Of a DNA stretch of 64,000 nt, positions 1-12,918 are shown in pieces. The DNA comes from Asterochloris sp. CNOR1 (Eukaryota > Chlorophyta > Trebouxiophyceae > Trebouxiales > Trebouxiaceae), in assembly GCA_963969365.1 (NCBI GenBank), contig OZ017757.1, positions 806,001 through 870,000 on the forward strand. Reading direction: 5' to 3'. Numbering within the stretch: the first letter of the stretch is position 1; the number at the start of each line of letters is the position of its first letter. A model generated the notes under the pieces. It did no database searches and was not told where the DNA came from. It saw only the letters and a program-made list of their open reading frames with translations. The translations under genes were made by a program, and so were the position numbers.

Positions 1-2410
1 AGCAATCTGGTCAGGCAGGTGCAGGAGCAGTGCTAGGCAGCTCTTTTTCCGATCCTTGAGGACAGGTGATGCTGCTGCTTCACTTTACACACTGGGATCA
101 AAAGCCTGCAGCCGGCCCACCTTCAGCCAACTGCAGCACAAAGGGCCAGCTGCTGTACAAGTTTGTGCGGGGGTTCAGGGAGGCAGTGCCAACCGCCCAC
201 AAGGCAGCTGGCAGGCCATCCCTTGGCAACTCAGCCCCCTGCGTCTGAGTGCGCTCCCCAAAGCCAAACAGCCGCGTCCTATTGGACACGCTTAAGGTGG
301 TCTCAAGATACTGCTCCTGCGCCACAGAGATGGGGCTGATTCACAGGGCTCCCTGGAGTGCATGGCTGCCGCCACTGAAGGCGCATGCACAACTGGCCTA
401 GCCCTCAAGGTAGAGAGGACCATCATCTGACCTGCCATCTGGAAGGTTGGTAGGACGGGCGCATGGTGCAGCCCTACCAGCAGGGAAGCTTTCTTTGGCA
501 ATCAGGCTGTATTCAGGCACGGTTGCGCACTTTGTGCTGCACGTTACTGGGGAGCCCACCTTAAACACAAGCCTGTGTCCTGCGGAATCGAAGACAGCTG
601 GGGATGCCCTGTCGGCACCTTTTCGTTTCACAGTGACGCTGAAGGGCGCTTCTTCATGGCTCATGTCATACAGCGGCTCTGCGTGCTCAGGTCCTGGATT
701 CTGCAGGGCTGCAGGACAACAGGAAAGGCTGAACAAGCAGCCTCACGCTCAGTGCTGATATCATGCAGCAGCCACGAATGCTCAGGCCCTGAATTCTAGA
801 CGTCTGCAGGACAAGAGCAGAGGCCAAGCAGGGTGCCAAACGCCCTTGCACTCAGTCTGATCCTGGCCCCCCCATACTGCGCTAAGTTCCAGCCTGTTCT
901 AGTGTAGCCATATCCCCTGGCGTTGCTGGACGACCAGGAGTGCACTAGGCAAGACCCTTGTTGGCACCCATGCAAGTTCCCCAAGGGCCACAGCTACATG
1001 GTGTCGTGCCAAAGGCCTCCAAAGGAGAAAGCTGGACATGCCACATACCCAGACCATGCAGCTAGAATGGCTTGCCAGCTGCATGAGCTACATTTTGCCT
1101 GGCCTGACAACCAGAGACAGCGCTGTGACTCACCAGAGTGCTTTGTGACAGTTGATGTCTCAGCGGGAGGCAATACCCGATCATGGAAGTCACCAGGGGT
1201 CTGCAGCTGCTGTGAAAGCTGCCACATTTGTTGCGGCAGACCATGCATTGCTCCGATAAAAGCCCCACTGCTGCCCTCCCTGATTGCAATCAGGAGACAA
1301 CTGCTTCACTTACTGAAGTCCCCAGTTGGCCACAGCTGCTGTGCCAGCTGCGTGACCTGCCAGCGCTGCCCTGCTCTGTCGCTGATGGTCAGGCGTAGGA
1401 TGTCAGGGCGATAAGTGAGCGCAGAGACTGCCAGAGTATCCACATCGGGGCCCAGCTCCGGCTGTGTCGCTGCTGTGCTGCGCAGCTCACCCTGCCAGTG
1501 CTGACCTGCAAGCCCGGAGGTGCATAAGGGGTACCAGCTGGGCTGTGCACTAACACCCCTATATCTAGGTCAGAGCTTGAGTGAGGGTCTGTGGTGGCCA
1601 TGCTGCTCAGCTGTCCTGCCAGTGCAGACCTCTGTGGCCAAGATGGGGATGAGTGGCACCCAAGCTGTGCTATGCGACCTTCCTTGTCAGGCCCAGCTCA
1701 GGCTGCAATGTAGATGTCGTGAGCAGCTTGCCCTGCTAGTGCTGATCTGCATGGCATGAGCTGAGACACTGCTGGCCGTAATGTGAAGGTGTCTCTGCCC
1801 ACACGCGCCTGCTTGAGGCATGATCAGACTGTTCTTAAGGTTATGGTGCTGGCAGCTAGGGCTGCCAGTGCTTATCTGAAAACCCATGCACACCTGCAGT
1901 GGCATCACATGTTGTGGACATGCACACTCCTTTACCACATGCGGTCTCTGCAGCCTTTGCAAGGCCTGTAGCTCCTTGCCAGAAGCAGTGCAGACCACAC
2001 AATGCACTGCGTACCCCCCTGCATTGCTGGCACTGCAGTGAGGAAACATGCCTTGCAACACTGAGTGCACCAGCTGGTAGTCGCTCCGGCCATTGTTCGC
2101 ATAGAAGCAGTCAGCCAGGTCAATGTGAGGATCTCCAGTCTCCAGGGGATCCCAGCAGCAGCCCTGTGTACGGCAATTGTCTTCGAGGATGTCTGGCGGG
2201 CCTGCAGCAGGTTGTGTGACAGTGGCAGCGCCTGGCACTCCCAGATCAGTACAAAATCACAGTCTGCAGATCAGACAGCCAAGGCTCTACAAGAGCTGAA
2301 CGCCTGTCAAGCTCACCGCAGCTCTTCCTGGGACCATGTCTACTGCACTGCTGGGCTGCAGTGAGTGTCCAGGTGACGCCCCAGGCAGCTAGCAACCACC
2401 AGCCAGCCAT
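1..2410 (-). CDS. GH31 alpha-glucosidase with N-terminal trefoil domain, partial
   Basis: Secreted or lysosome/ER-type alpha-glucosidase of glycoside hydrolase family 31. The ATG at 2410 opens a hydrophobic signal peptide (MAGWWLLAAWGVTWTLTAA). A P-type trefoil domain is split over exon 1 (2317-2410, CSRHGPRKSCG) and exon 2 (about 2052-2201, NCRTQGCCWDP then DCFYANNG). A third exon near 1353-1446 gives YRPDILRLTISD, the start of the GH31 beta-sandwich. An exon at about 563-700 gives EPLYDMSHEEAPFSVTVKRK, and one at about 117-314 gives RLFGFGERTQTQGAE followed by NPRTNLYSSWPF, a hallmark of the family. The last two join in frame. The catalytic barrel lies beyond base 1. Exon borders are my reading. 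Acid alpha-glucosidase (which carries a trefoil) fits better than glucosidase II, but substrate is not decided here. Confidence 0.75.
1340..1880. repeat. Degenerate tandem repeat of about 120 bases in GH31 introns
   Basis: The phrase CTGCCAGTGCTGATCTGCA recurs with changes near 1488, 1612, 1731 and 1861, at spacings of about 120-130 bases. The copies are well diverged. The array overlaps the GH31 exon near 1353-1446, so it may be an old intronic expansion. Confidence 0.35.
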
Positions 2411-2959
2411 GTTTTGACTTTCAAGGAAGAAGGAAAGCTGCATTCGAGCCATTTGACGTTGCGGCAATACTCCCCTGCGGTCACTGGCTGGTCACCAGCC
2501 ACTGGTGTACTGAGCATCAGATCACAAATATGCTGCCATCTACAGCTTTGCTGCCCTGTCCCAAGAGCACAATGGAGCACAACTGGATGGGGAATGCCTG
2601 GACACGAAAGCGCAAGGCTCGCAAGCTGTCTGACACAAATGAAGCACTGTTGATGCAGCTCAGGTGGCAGAGCCACCAAAGCTGAGCAGGCTTAGCATGA
2701 GGCCCATTGGAACAGATGGTAGGCTCAAAGATGGTGAGGCCTGCATTCACAAGCCCACAGACAGCCATTGCATAGGACAAAGAAGTTCCCGATGCCGATG
2801 CCTGTCCAGAGCTGTTGCAACTGAGAGCAGCATGAGTGGGTGTGTGTAATCATCACCTCCTCGTGGCCCATCGGCCCATGGGAAGAGGCAGCGGCCTGTG
2901 CTCGCGATGCGTGCATACGTAGTGCCTGCAGGACATTGCAGGCGGCTACAAGCCTTGTT
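2411..2959. promoter_or_regulatory. Intergenic region between divergent GH31 and TAPT1-like genes
   Basis: About 550 bases between the GH31 start (-) and the proposed TAPT1-like start (+). It should hold both promoters. No clear TATA box or repeated motif is visible, and open frames here do not resemble known proteins. Confidence 0.3.
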
Positions 2960-5900
2960 ATGCCTGCAGAGAATAATGGCCTGAGGCGGCCCCCACAGCG
3001 GTCAAACAGTGATGCCGGCGCGGCTGCTGAGGCTGCTGCCAGCCGCCTAGGGCGTGGCTCCAATGGGGCAGCAGAGCCCCCAGCAAATGGCCTGCCAAAG
3101 CAGTGCAGCCCTCAAAGGCTGGCTGCTGGACCCCCAGCAGGTGTGTCTGCTTTTGTTTCAGGGGCTGACCTCCCTGTTGTATCGAAGTGTTACAAGGTTG
3201 CTGTGTTCCCCATGCCTTGCTGAGTTGGCCCAGCCAAGCAGCGCGGTCCCTAGAGGCTGGCTGCTGGCTCCTTCACCAGATGTTGCCCTGTCACCTTTCT
3301 GCATGTGCTTTCAGCATGGGGCAGCACTGCTACTATGCTCCAGCCTGGCCACAAACTGCCTGAATACTGCTGTCCACAGCAAGGGCTGCTGTCAGCACAG
3401 CAGATTGGCTTTCAGTGCCACTGTCTTTGGCGCTGCTTATGGACTTGCGCCTGTCAGATAAGGGCACTTGCTGACCGTAGGTAGCACAGGGGGGAACTTG
3501 CTGATTTCCGCATCTTTGTGTGAATAAGCGCATCTGGCGCTGCAAACCCTATTGGTGTCATCCGCTGGTAGCGGCAAAGCAGAGCGCCAGCTCAGCGCAG
3601 ATCAGCTGTATGACCTGATTTGCGTGGCCATATTTGGCGCTGCCATGCTCATTCTGTACAGCCCCGACGTGGGTGTGCTGTACTCCTGGATCAAGGACCT
3701 GACTCAGGGTGAGGCATGAGGGGCGCACTGTTGAGAGGCACTCGGGGCTTGATGCACTTGTTTTGTCACCCGCGCCGAGCCAGTTCTTGCAGCTCAGCGG
3801 CAGCCCAAAGTAAAATGGAAGGCTTGAGACTGGCTCCATGGGATCCCTGCTGCCCTGTCGCGCTTGCACTTGACAGACCAGTGCACATGTCTGCCTTGCG
3901 CTTTTGCACGGCCATCTCTGTGTGGGGGTGTTGTGAGAGATCCGAGCAGCGCGTCTGCCCGCAAGTATCAGGCGGCTGCCGCCGCCTAGGGCGCCCATAT
4001 GACTCCAGCTGGCTTCAGTGACAGGATGCTGCTCAATGTTGACCAGCACTGTGGCCGATTATTTGACGCTCATGAGCTTGCCTAAGATGGCAGTGGCCCT
4101 CAAAGGACTCACATGAAGCTCGCTTGGTGGCCTGCATGCATCTAACATCTCCATGCAAGTGACGTGCCATGCCATCTGCAGAATTTCTCAAGCTTCACGT
4201 CATCTATACCGCTGTGGAGATCTTGACAAAGTGAGCAGCCTGATGATTGCTGTGTAAAGCCACTCTTTTGGTATCTTGCTGCCGCTTCATGATGCTGACG
4301 ATATGCACCATGTTTGTTCCAGATCACGATGAAGATGTTTGCACATGACTACGTGCCGCTGTGCATCATGCAGCATGAGCTCCTGAGGTGTTGAGCCCTT
4401 GACCTTGTGTGCTGCCAGACTTTGCCATAGCATGCTTACGCACCCTGGCACCTTCACCTGCAGATCTTTTGCTCCTTTGGCATTGACTGCCTAGAGGCTC
4501 TGTCAGGTACCTGCACCATGCACCTCAGCAAGCGGCGCAGCAGGCAAGTGCCGTATTTTTGCTCTGCATCACCAGGATCACATATCCCATCAGCGCGGCA
4601 GTCGGCAAATGCCATGCTTTGATTCCGCCGGCAACCTTGTGGAGATCACAGGTGGGCTGCTCATGCTTCTGCATCCGTTGATCAAGTGATGAGGAGATGA
4701 TCAGAGGTCTGCATGGCCGCTCATCTGTCGACATAGAAGGTGTGAATTGTTGCTGGGTCTCTATGTATTTGCAGGCACAGGGCCCGTTGGGCATCGACCG
4801 TCCTGTCTTGATGCAACCACAGGCATGCTCTCGCCCCCCCCAAGACAGCAGCACTCCGGTCCACTGGCCTGGGTTGCTGCAGCCAGCACCCCAAGACCGT
4901 GTCCCTCTCCTGCTGCAGGCACAGGATTGCAGCGCTTTGACAGCAGCAATCTGTTCAGAATGACCTGCTCTGACATTGTGGAGCGTTTCCAACTGCTGGT
5001 CTCCCCCTCCTTTGTCCTCATGGATGACATGGACAAATCAGGTGAGACTCAAGTCAAACTACATAGTGTCTCTTCAAGCAAAGCACAGTGATGAGCGCAT
5101 TTGCAGCAGGATTCAGGCCTCAGGCTTGGCGGCAGCACCAAGCTTGCACATGAAGGCTGATTGACAAAATGCTTGGCAAAGGCAGTCAGCTGCCAGCGAG
5201 GCAGTGGCTACATGTCCACATGCACGACCCGCTGTGAGCACATGTGTGCTTGACATGTTGTCTCCTGGCATTTGCCCCACAGCAGCTTCATCATCAGTCC
5301 GCAAGCTGTTGACAACCATGCTGCCCAGGATGCTCTGCCACGAGCGTCAATTTGTGGGGGTGGGGCATGAAGCTGACTGAAAGCCACGCTGTGCTCATGT
5401 CCTTGCCTTCAGGTGCTGGCATGTTCAACCTACCTGCAGAGATGCTCTCCTTCACGCCTGCTGCTCAGGTTGTCCCACCTGCCTGCAGGCTGCCGGGTGA
5501 GCAAGGCCAAGCTGCTGCAGCGCCATTTCTGCATCTTTGCCAGTCGGCGCTGGTTGCCTTGCTCCACACTAGCTGCTCAGAATGCTCAGCCAGGTTGCAG
5601 GCCTTTGGGCGCACAATGCCCGAGCTGCTGCTTCTCCCGCCAGTTTGGGATGCTGCGTGCTTAGACAAAGCGCAGCAAGCATCACTGCGTCATGCAGGCT
5701 GCTTGAGGCTCTCCGGCTGGGCAGCTGCAGTGCTGCGCCTGCGCCCAGGCCTGGGGGCGTTGGTGACCCCTGCTGTCTGCTCAGAACGCTTAGCCTGCCA
5801 GCAGGCTCTTGGGTGCCTCAGGACACTTCTCCTCCTCCGCTGCGCTAGGGTCCTTGCCTGTGGGCGCTGGGTGCCTGGAATCATTCTCCTCAGGACCTAC

Positions 5901-6900
5901 ATCCCAACTTTGCAGTACATCCAGGCTTGATGAAATGATCTAAGCCAGTGAGCCCACCTGCAGGCCGCTGGGTGCCTACCGCAGAGCTGCTGCGACGCTG
6001 CATGTACATCTTTGCAGCTGAGATGGTTTTCAACTTGATCAAGCATGCGGTGATGGGGAGATTTGACGAAATCTGCCCAGGGGTGTTTTGAGAGGTCAAG
6101 AAGGTTGGAGTGCTGCATGTGATCGCTTGGGATGTCTGATCACTGGGCAGCACAGACGTGCACCTGCTTGGTAACTGCCTTCACGCTGGCAGGCATGCTC
6201 TACTCAGTACGTGGAACCTGTTTGGCTCCTGCCTGGTAAAACACATGCGGTGTATTACAGTATCGGCCTGCAGCGCCTGCAGAGGACCCAGAGCATTTGG
6301 CAATGTTTTGCTGGAAGTCAAGTGCTGTCCCTCTGGGGACAGCCGCTGGTGAACTTACCTCTGATGCATGGCTGAAGCTGCATAGCCTCACCAGAATGGC
6401 TGGAATGCACAATGTATCTGCATTTGCGCACGCCGGCTGCATGCCATAACGCTCCATTGTGTTACCACCAAGCATGTCAGACACCCTGAACTGCAGTGGA
6501 CTCCACATCTCCTCCCTGCAGTACATATGCGCTGCAGCTCTTGCTCCGAGAAAGAGAGGCTCAGCGCATCTTTGTGACCTACTGTGCAGCCAGGGGCTCC
6601 TAGCAGCCCCCAGCTGGCTGGCAGCACAAGCTGCTGCATGTGGCAGGCTGCAGCTGCCTCCCTATTTGGGTGGCAATCAGTGTCCTCAGAGCAGCCTTAG
6701 GCTTCCTCTTGAAGTACTCAACAACTTTGTACACCCATCACTATCAGCAGTCGTTCCGTATGCCAGGCAGAAATCATTGTGTCAAACAGGCAGACATTGG
6801 CCCAGTGAAGAGTCCAATATTGTCAATCGTCTTGCACCTCAGTGGTGTCCCCGCCTCACTTTGGCAGTTGCTCAGTCGCTTAGGATTGCTGTGATGTCAA
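2960..6900 (+). CDS. TAPT1/Emp65-family multi-pass membrane protein
   Basis: TAPT1 (DUF747) proteins are ER or ciliary-base membrane proteins. Several exons match the family in order: about 3560-3708 (SADQLYDLICVAIFGAAML, a membrane segment), 4180-4229 (FLKLHVIYTAVEIL), about 4465-4505 (IFCSFGIDCLEAL), about 4940-5040 (FRMTCSDIVERFQLLV, the best conserved block of the family), about 6021-6085 (EMVFNLIKHAVMGRFDEI), and a late hydrophobic stretch near 6660-6715 (PIWVAISVLRAALGFLL). The start at 2960 is a guess: it opens a basic, disordered leader rich in Ala, Ser and Arg. The expected N-terminal block of the family between 3100 and 3560 is not recognisable. One junction (near 4229) does not keep phase with a standard donor, so either my exon edges are wrong or the gene is damaged. 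Confidence 0.6.
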
Positions 6901-7080
6901 GCACACTGCCCTGCCACTGTTGAAGGATGGCATGCCGCCTGACAAGCAGCCTCTGATCCTGGTGGCCACCATGGTCTGCAAGTCTGCATAGCAGGCTCTC
7001 AACAGCGGCCTGCCAGGCAGCTCTGCTCTGTGCTGACAACCGCTGAATGGGCTCTCCAGCTGCAGCTTCTCAAACACTCT

Positions 7081-10000
7081 TCAGTCCTGCACTCGACTAC
7101 ACAGGCCCAGCAGTCTCACAAGGGCTGAAATGAAGTCTTCCCGGTCCATGAGCTGGATGCGAGCCACTACATCGCTGCTGGGCCTTCGCAGCAGCCAGAC
7201 TGCCTCCATACAGGAGTGCAGCTGGTGGGCAGCTTGAGGCCTGGCAACATGGTTGCAGCATTGCTTCACCAGCGATGAGAGGGCACACACTGCTCGCTGC
7301 TGGATGATCTCCACCTGCAGCCACAGCAAGTGTCGCTGAGATCTCAGGGCGCAGCAGGATGGAACAGCAGCAAGTGCTGCAGAGTGCAGTTCCAGTTCTG
7401 CCTTGCCAGGTACTGTGAGGTGTTTGGCCTGTCATGTCATATGCTGCATACACGGTGCATGCCAGCATGCTCAGGCTTGCCATTAACGGGACTCACTCAA
7501 ATGTCTGGCAACGTGCTCATGTGCCTGAGGGCACCCACTGCATGCCAGCACGTCTCAAGCTCTCCAGCATCTAGCCTGCTGACTAGCACTGGGATGGCAG
7601 CAGCCCTCCTCAGGGCTTTCTTCTGCAGCCATGCAACAATCTTAGGCTGGGACATGGCGGCGGCTTAGCACCCTTACCCCTGACTGTGGCCTGGCAGACA
7701 GCTTAGGGCTCAGTCTCTACAAATAGGCAACATCCTCTGGCTGAGTAGGCTGCGACATCAGAAGAGCTGAACATCAGTGCCCCTGGCCGCTATCCCTCTG
7801 ACGAACTGGCATGCTGCACACTACGCTACTGTCGAGCCTGCTTGGGAGCTAATCTGCATGCTCGCCTTTGCTGTCAACCAAGCTGTGCTGGGGCCTCAAA
7901 GGTGACTGAGTGCAGCAAAGAGCAGCCATGTGCCTCCACCAAAGCTGTCTCAGGTGATGGCCAGGCTGCCCTGACCTGCAGCTGCGTTTGAAAAGACAAA
8001 GGCAGACCCTGCATGACACCAGAACAGCACCTCAACCAACAAAGTCAGAAGGTGAAGCCACCTACCTGCTGGTCATTGTGGCAGCAGCCAGCACCTGCAG
8101 GGCCCAGGCTGCTGCTGTTTGTCCTCTGCTGCCTCCCTCCCGCAGCAACTTGACGAGAGCTGGGATTGCGCCCAGGGAACACACCTCACACTGCACAGTA
8201 GGCCCCAGTGCCCTGTAGACCAGCCAAGCTTCACAAGGGACAAGATAAGGGCTGGAGTTGCACACTGTGAGCACATCTTTGAATGCACAGAAGACAGCAC
8301 TATTGAACATGGCCGACAAGCCATCAAGCAGCTGTGCGAAGATACATGAGGACTGGATCTAAGCGTAGTTAGCACTCTCCTGACTACACAGCAGACAGCA
8401 AGAGGTGTGGCAGTGTTCAAAGCAGGCAGCGCCTTAGGCCTCAGATGGCACAGAAACAGCAGTGGGCAACAGGTGTTGGAAGGCCTGCAATTGCTGCTGC
8501 TCAGGGATCATGCCTGCAACACAAAGACACCTCACAGCTTTGCATGGGTTGGCAAGAGATGCCACAGGTATGCTGGCAACCCCTGCGAGGCTGTGAGACA
8601 TATTCCTTGATGCCTTGCATTCATGCCTTGCATAACTGCACCATCAGCAGCAGGCTGTCTGCACAGGTTATCTGCTGGGCCCAGCAACCTGCCAAACAGC
8701 CTGTACATGAATGAGCTGGCAGCCTTTCAGCTTTGCAGCGCAGCTGACAGTCAGTCGGCTGCGCCAGCTGCCAGCGGCATTCCTTCAACACACAAATCTC
8801 CCCTGCCACCAGCAGCATTGCTGCCTCACATGTCATTGGGGCCAGCAACAGTCTATGCAAAATGGTCGGGTTGCGGCCCACCTTGCAGTGGTGCAGCTGT
8901 GAGGGGGTCGGCCAGCACGAGAGCAGTGTCCCCCAAATACACTCGCCTGTTTTGTTGCCCAGCTCAAGTGCCACCAGCAGCAGCACTGCCTTTGCATGCT
9001 ATCCTGGACCTTGGAATCCAAGCAACTAGGACTGGCACCGCCCCAACATGACAGAACCACGGCCTAGGAGCTCACAACACAGCTTGCGTGGCCCTGCAGC
9101 TTTGCCACCCTCCTGACAATTTGGCAGGTGCGCCGTCATTGCCAAGCACGCCTGCAATACAACACATCTTCCACGCTCGGCCCCACATGTGCCACCAGCA
9201 GGACCGCCGCTGCGAATGTCAATTCTTGGCCTAGCCATCTACAACACAACCTGTACAGCCCCATTGACGTGCAGCCGACCTGGCAGTCTCGCAGCCGCGC
9301 CAGACTGGCCAGCATGGCAGCAGCGTTTCCTCGAACAAACTCATCCACCCCGCTGCCCCTTACAGATGCCACCAGCAGCGGCGCTGCCCCTGCCCGCAGC
9401 AGCACGGCTGCATGGCGCGGCTCCACCTTACACAGCATCTGCATCCTGCTGCACGCCATTGCCTGCGCCATGGAGCACCCTGCAGCCACGATCTCATCTT
9501 GTTGTCATTGTGATTTTGGTGTTGCAGAAGTATGTGCAGCAGCCTGTAGGCCGCAAAGACACACGCTGCGGCAACAGTGGTGCGGCCTGAAGGCTTCATG
9601 CAGATGTCGAAGATCACAAAGCTGACATGTGTGACTCGTGTCAGCATCTCAGCAAGCAGGAGCTGGCCTCAACAACAACAGATAATTGCATTTGTGCAGG
9701 GCGCCTCCTTAATCTCACAGAGTAAGCTCAGGGTTGACTTACTTCAGCTTGGCACCCATCACAGGAATCAAACCCAGTAAGAACAGCCCGAGATCATTGT
9801 GCAGCATTTACCTTGCCCCTCTTGCTGTATACATGGACTTGCCTGCCTGCAGAGTAGCCACTAGGGCAGGAGCGAGCCCCAGCGACACCAGCTCAAAAGT
9901 GGTTGTCTGCATTGATGGCCAAGCTGACCACTGCTGCATTGGCAGCGCGAGCTGCTCTCGGCCCTCTGTGGTGCATCAGGTCCAGCAGCAGCTCCACACA

Positions 10001-12640
10001 CCCCTCAGCCTTGAAACACTGATGGGTGCAGGGGTTCTCAGCCAGGACTGCCAGCAGATAGGCACCCTGCAAGCAGACAGCAAGGGTCAATGTGTTTTGC
10101 ATGTTTTGCTTGAAGTGCTGGCATGACAGGCAAGAATCCCTTGGCAGGCAAGCCGGCAGGAAGCCTTGACCAGTCTGCTGATGGGTACAACAAGGCCTTT
10201 GAGGCCTTGAAAGACAGCCCCAGCACGGCACTGCTCGCAGCTAGCAGCACCGCTGCAGTCGCACAGCAGAAAGGCGTCCTGCATGCCACTTGCCTGTGCC
10301 GAGGCACAGCTTGAAGCGTGCATGCATTGACAGCTAGGTATGTGAAGGACAGGGGCATCAAGGCTACACCCAACGGCACACGTCAAGACGGCTGGAGTGT
10401 CTGTCAGAGCTCTATTGCCCCATCTCTTATGCGGGCAGGCCGCTTCACATTGCCAGTAGGTATGTACCTGTTGCAGGGATGACACACTGGATGCACCTCT
10501 GAGGCAAGCAGATCATGCCCAGATGCCAGCAAGCCTCTAAGCCCGGGGGCAGCCCCCTCACACAATGTGCTGCTTGCAGCTCTCGCTCTGCGAGGTCAGA
10601 CGCCAGAGCACAGCTGCAGCCCTCCCTGACGGGCCTGCAGGCATCAGCAGTGCATTGCAGCAGCTGACTGGGCTCAAAGGGTTGAATGCCTCCCTTACTC
10701 AGGGGGGGCTAGAGCTCAGCTGCAGCCCTCTGTGCAGGGCCTGCACAGTGACCATCAAGCCGCCTCTGCACCTCGGGTACATCCCTTGCTGTGAGGCTAG
10801 AAGCCATAGCACAGCAGAGGCATCTCACACTTTCGGAGGCTACGCCTTCCAAAGCAGCACAATTGCAGCCCTCCCTGCAAGCCCTGCACAGACCAGCAAG
10901 CCCTACTACTACACTGCGCATCTGAGAGCGGGTTGCCCTGCAGGCATCCTGTGCGGGCAGGCAGCTACAGCACAATTGCACGCCCACCAGACACAGCAGT
11001 CAGTGGTGGCCTGGCTAATCAGGGCAATGCAGCCATCAGAAAGGCTGACCTTGATCCGACAGTCCAGACTGCACGACACCAGCACCAGAGTGCTGCTGCC
11101 ATAAACTGCGCAGGCATGTAGCTTCACTCTGACAGCATGCAGAGAAGACCTGCCCAAACGGTGTCATGCAGCTTCTCACCGACAGCACTTTGCATGCAAC
11201 CAGCAAACAGAGGCCAGCTATGCCAGCAGCCTCGGCAGCCCGCTGCCTGTCATGGTGATGATTGTTCGCTTTTAGTTCATGTGTGCATCCAAATTGGCCA
11301 TATGGCAGGCTCACCTGATGCATCAAAGGCGTGCAGCTGGACCAGCAGGGCCTGCAGCATGCCGCCCTCCAGGAAGGCTCCCATGCAGGCAGCCTCAGCC
11401 GTCAGCAGGCACAGCAGGTTGCAGGCCAGCACAGCGGTCCTTTGAGCGCTGCTGTTGCGTGCCCCTGAATAGTCCAGAAGGGTGACCAGCTGAGGCAGTG
11501 CCCCCAGCTTCACCACCTGACGCCAATACTGACTGGATCAGCTGTCCCAACACTGGCTCAGCCATGCAGGCAGGCAGTGCAGCTGTGCCCTGCGCCATAA
11601 TAGGCGTGCAGCTGCCACCCTGCCTGCAGCAAATTGAGGCTGCAGTCAGGGTGGCCCACTAATATTGCCTGCAGCACAGGACTTTGCATGGCCTGCCGCA
11701 TCCTGACTGGTACGCCCTAAGGGGGAAAACGCAGGCATGATGTACAGCAGTGCCCATCTGGCAGCGCCCACCTGCAGCAGGTCAGCACGTTTCTGCCATG
11801 TCAGCGCCCCTGCCACAGCACATTCTGCAGCCTCTGCAGTCGCTACCAGCCCCATTGTCTGGTACCCAGCTGCTGGTGGGCTGCCTGCTATGGGTTGCTG
11901 CCACACTGTGCCTGCAGCGCCCCCTGCTGGCGGGCTGGGGTATACAGCTGGATTGTGCTGAAAGGTTGGACCCTCCTGCAGGCTGCCCTCTGCAGCAGCT
12001 GCAGCTGGGGCCACACTACTGGCATGTGCCTGCTGCATCTCAGCAGGAGAGATGGCCTGCTACCGCTGCAGCTGCCAGGCTGGGCCGCACGCTGCCCTGT
12101 GCAAGCTGCTGCAAGCGCTGGGGCCTTGCCACCGGCCAGCCTGGGATTAAGGGTGGGGCAGCCTCTGCTGCAGCCTCACAGGCCATGGTCCAGTGCAGGA
12201 TGGCACACAGGGCAGCCTGCCTGTCGCTGGCAGTCCCTGTCCTAATGGCAGAGATGAGCTGAGGTTTGCGCTGGCAGCCTGAATGATCACCCTCGACAGG
12301 CAGCTGCAAGAAACACAAAGTAGAGTCGCCAATGATGCGGCCATCTGGTGCAGGCACAGCAAGGCATGCCCAATGGCACCATGCATGCAGATGCAGCAAC
12401 CTAAGCAGTGGCTGCAGTATAGGCTGATGGACTGCAGCGTAAGCCCAGATACACCTTGCCACTAGCAACTGCTGATGCAGGCTGAAGGGAGCATTCTGTG
12501 CCATCTTCGGTGCCTGCGCTGGCATCTTAAGCGCTTCATGAACCCTTCTGACCCATTCAGGTTGCATGGCCTGGCAGTGCACGAGGTCTCGCAGCACATG
12601 GCCCCTGAGACCCCGACACCTGTGCACAGCTGTTGATGGG
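7081..12640 (-). pseudogene. Armadillo-repeat protein gene, copy 1, damaged
   Basis: Repeated blocks of the form LGA-PALV-LL followed by A-ALA-L show ARM repeats: near 11315-11518 (LGALPQLVTLLDYSG), 9895-10080 (EGCVELLLDLMH), 9200-9489 (LLRAGAAPLLVASV) and 8100-8250 (LGAIPALVKLLREGG). A C-terminal exon ends at 7081. The 5' exon near 12460-12627 carries VHCQAMQPEWVRRVHE. Compared with copy 2 (54076-57760), copy 1 has a 2-base deletion near 10559 that brings in TGA at once, one extra base near 9896 that stops the frame after NADNHF, and lacks 786 bases at about 11781. Unless splicing avoids these sites, the product is broken. ARM proteins are scaffolds; no partner is indicated. The start codon was not found. 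Confidence 0.6.
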
Positions 12641-12918
12641 ATGTTGAGACCTGCAAGACGGTGCCCTACGCTTGAAACGCTGGCAACCCTAACGCGGCGT
12701 GTCTAGCATTCTGACAGGCCATTTGGTTGGCTCACAGATGTTGCAGTGCAGGAGGGGATTGGGTGACCTAAGGTGGATTTACAACCAGTCAAACCCTCAA
12801 ACGCGTGCCAGTTGCCGCTCCGCACAGCTGTCATGACAACACTGATCAGTGTTGGGCGTTTGATGATGTAAGCTGGTCCTTACCACCCAGCATCCAGAGA
12901 AGGCGGTCAATCAGCTAT

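Noticed and set aside
1687-2238. 183-codon minus-strand frame as a single gene
   Set aside because: Only its first part (the trefoil half) is conserved; the rest is intron and degenerate repeat of the GH31 gene.
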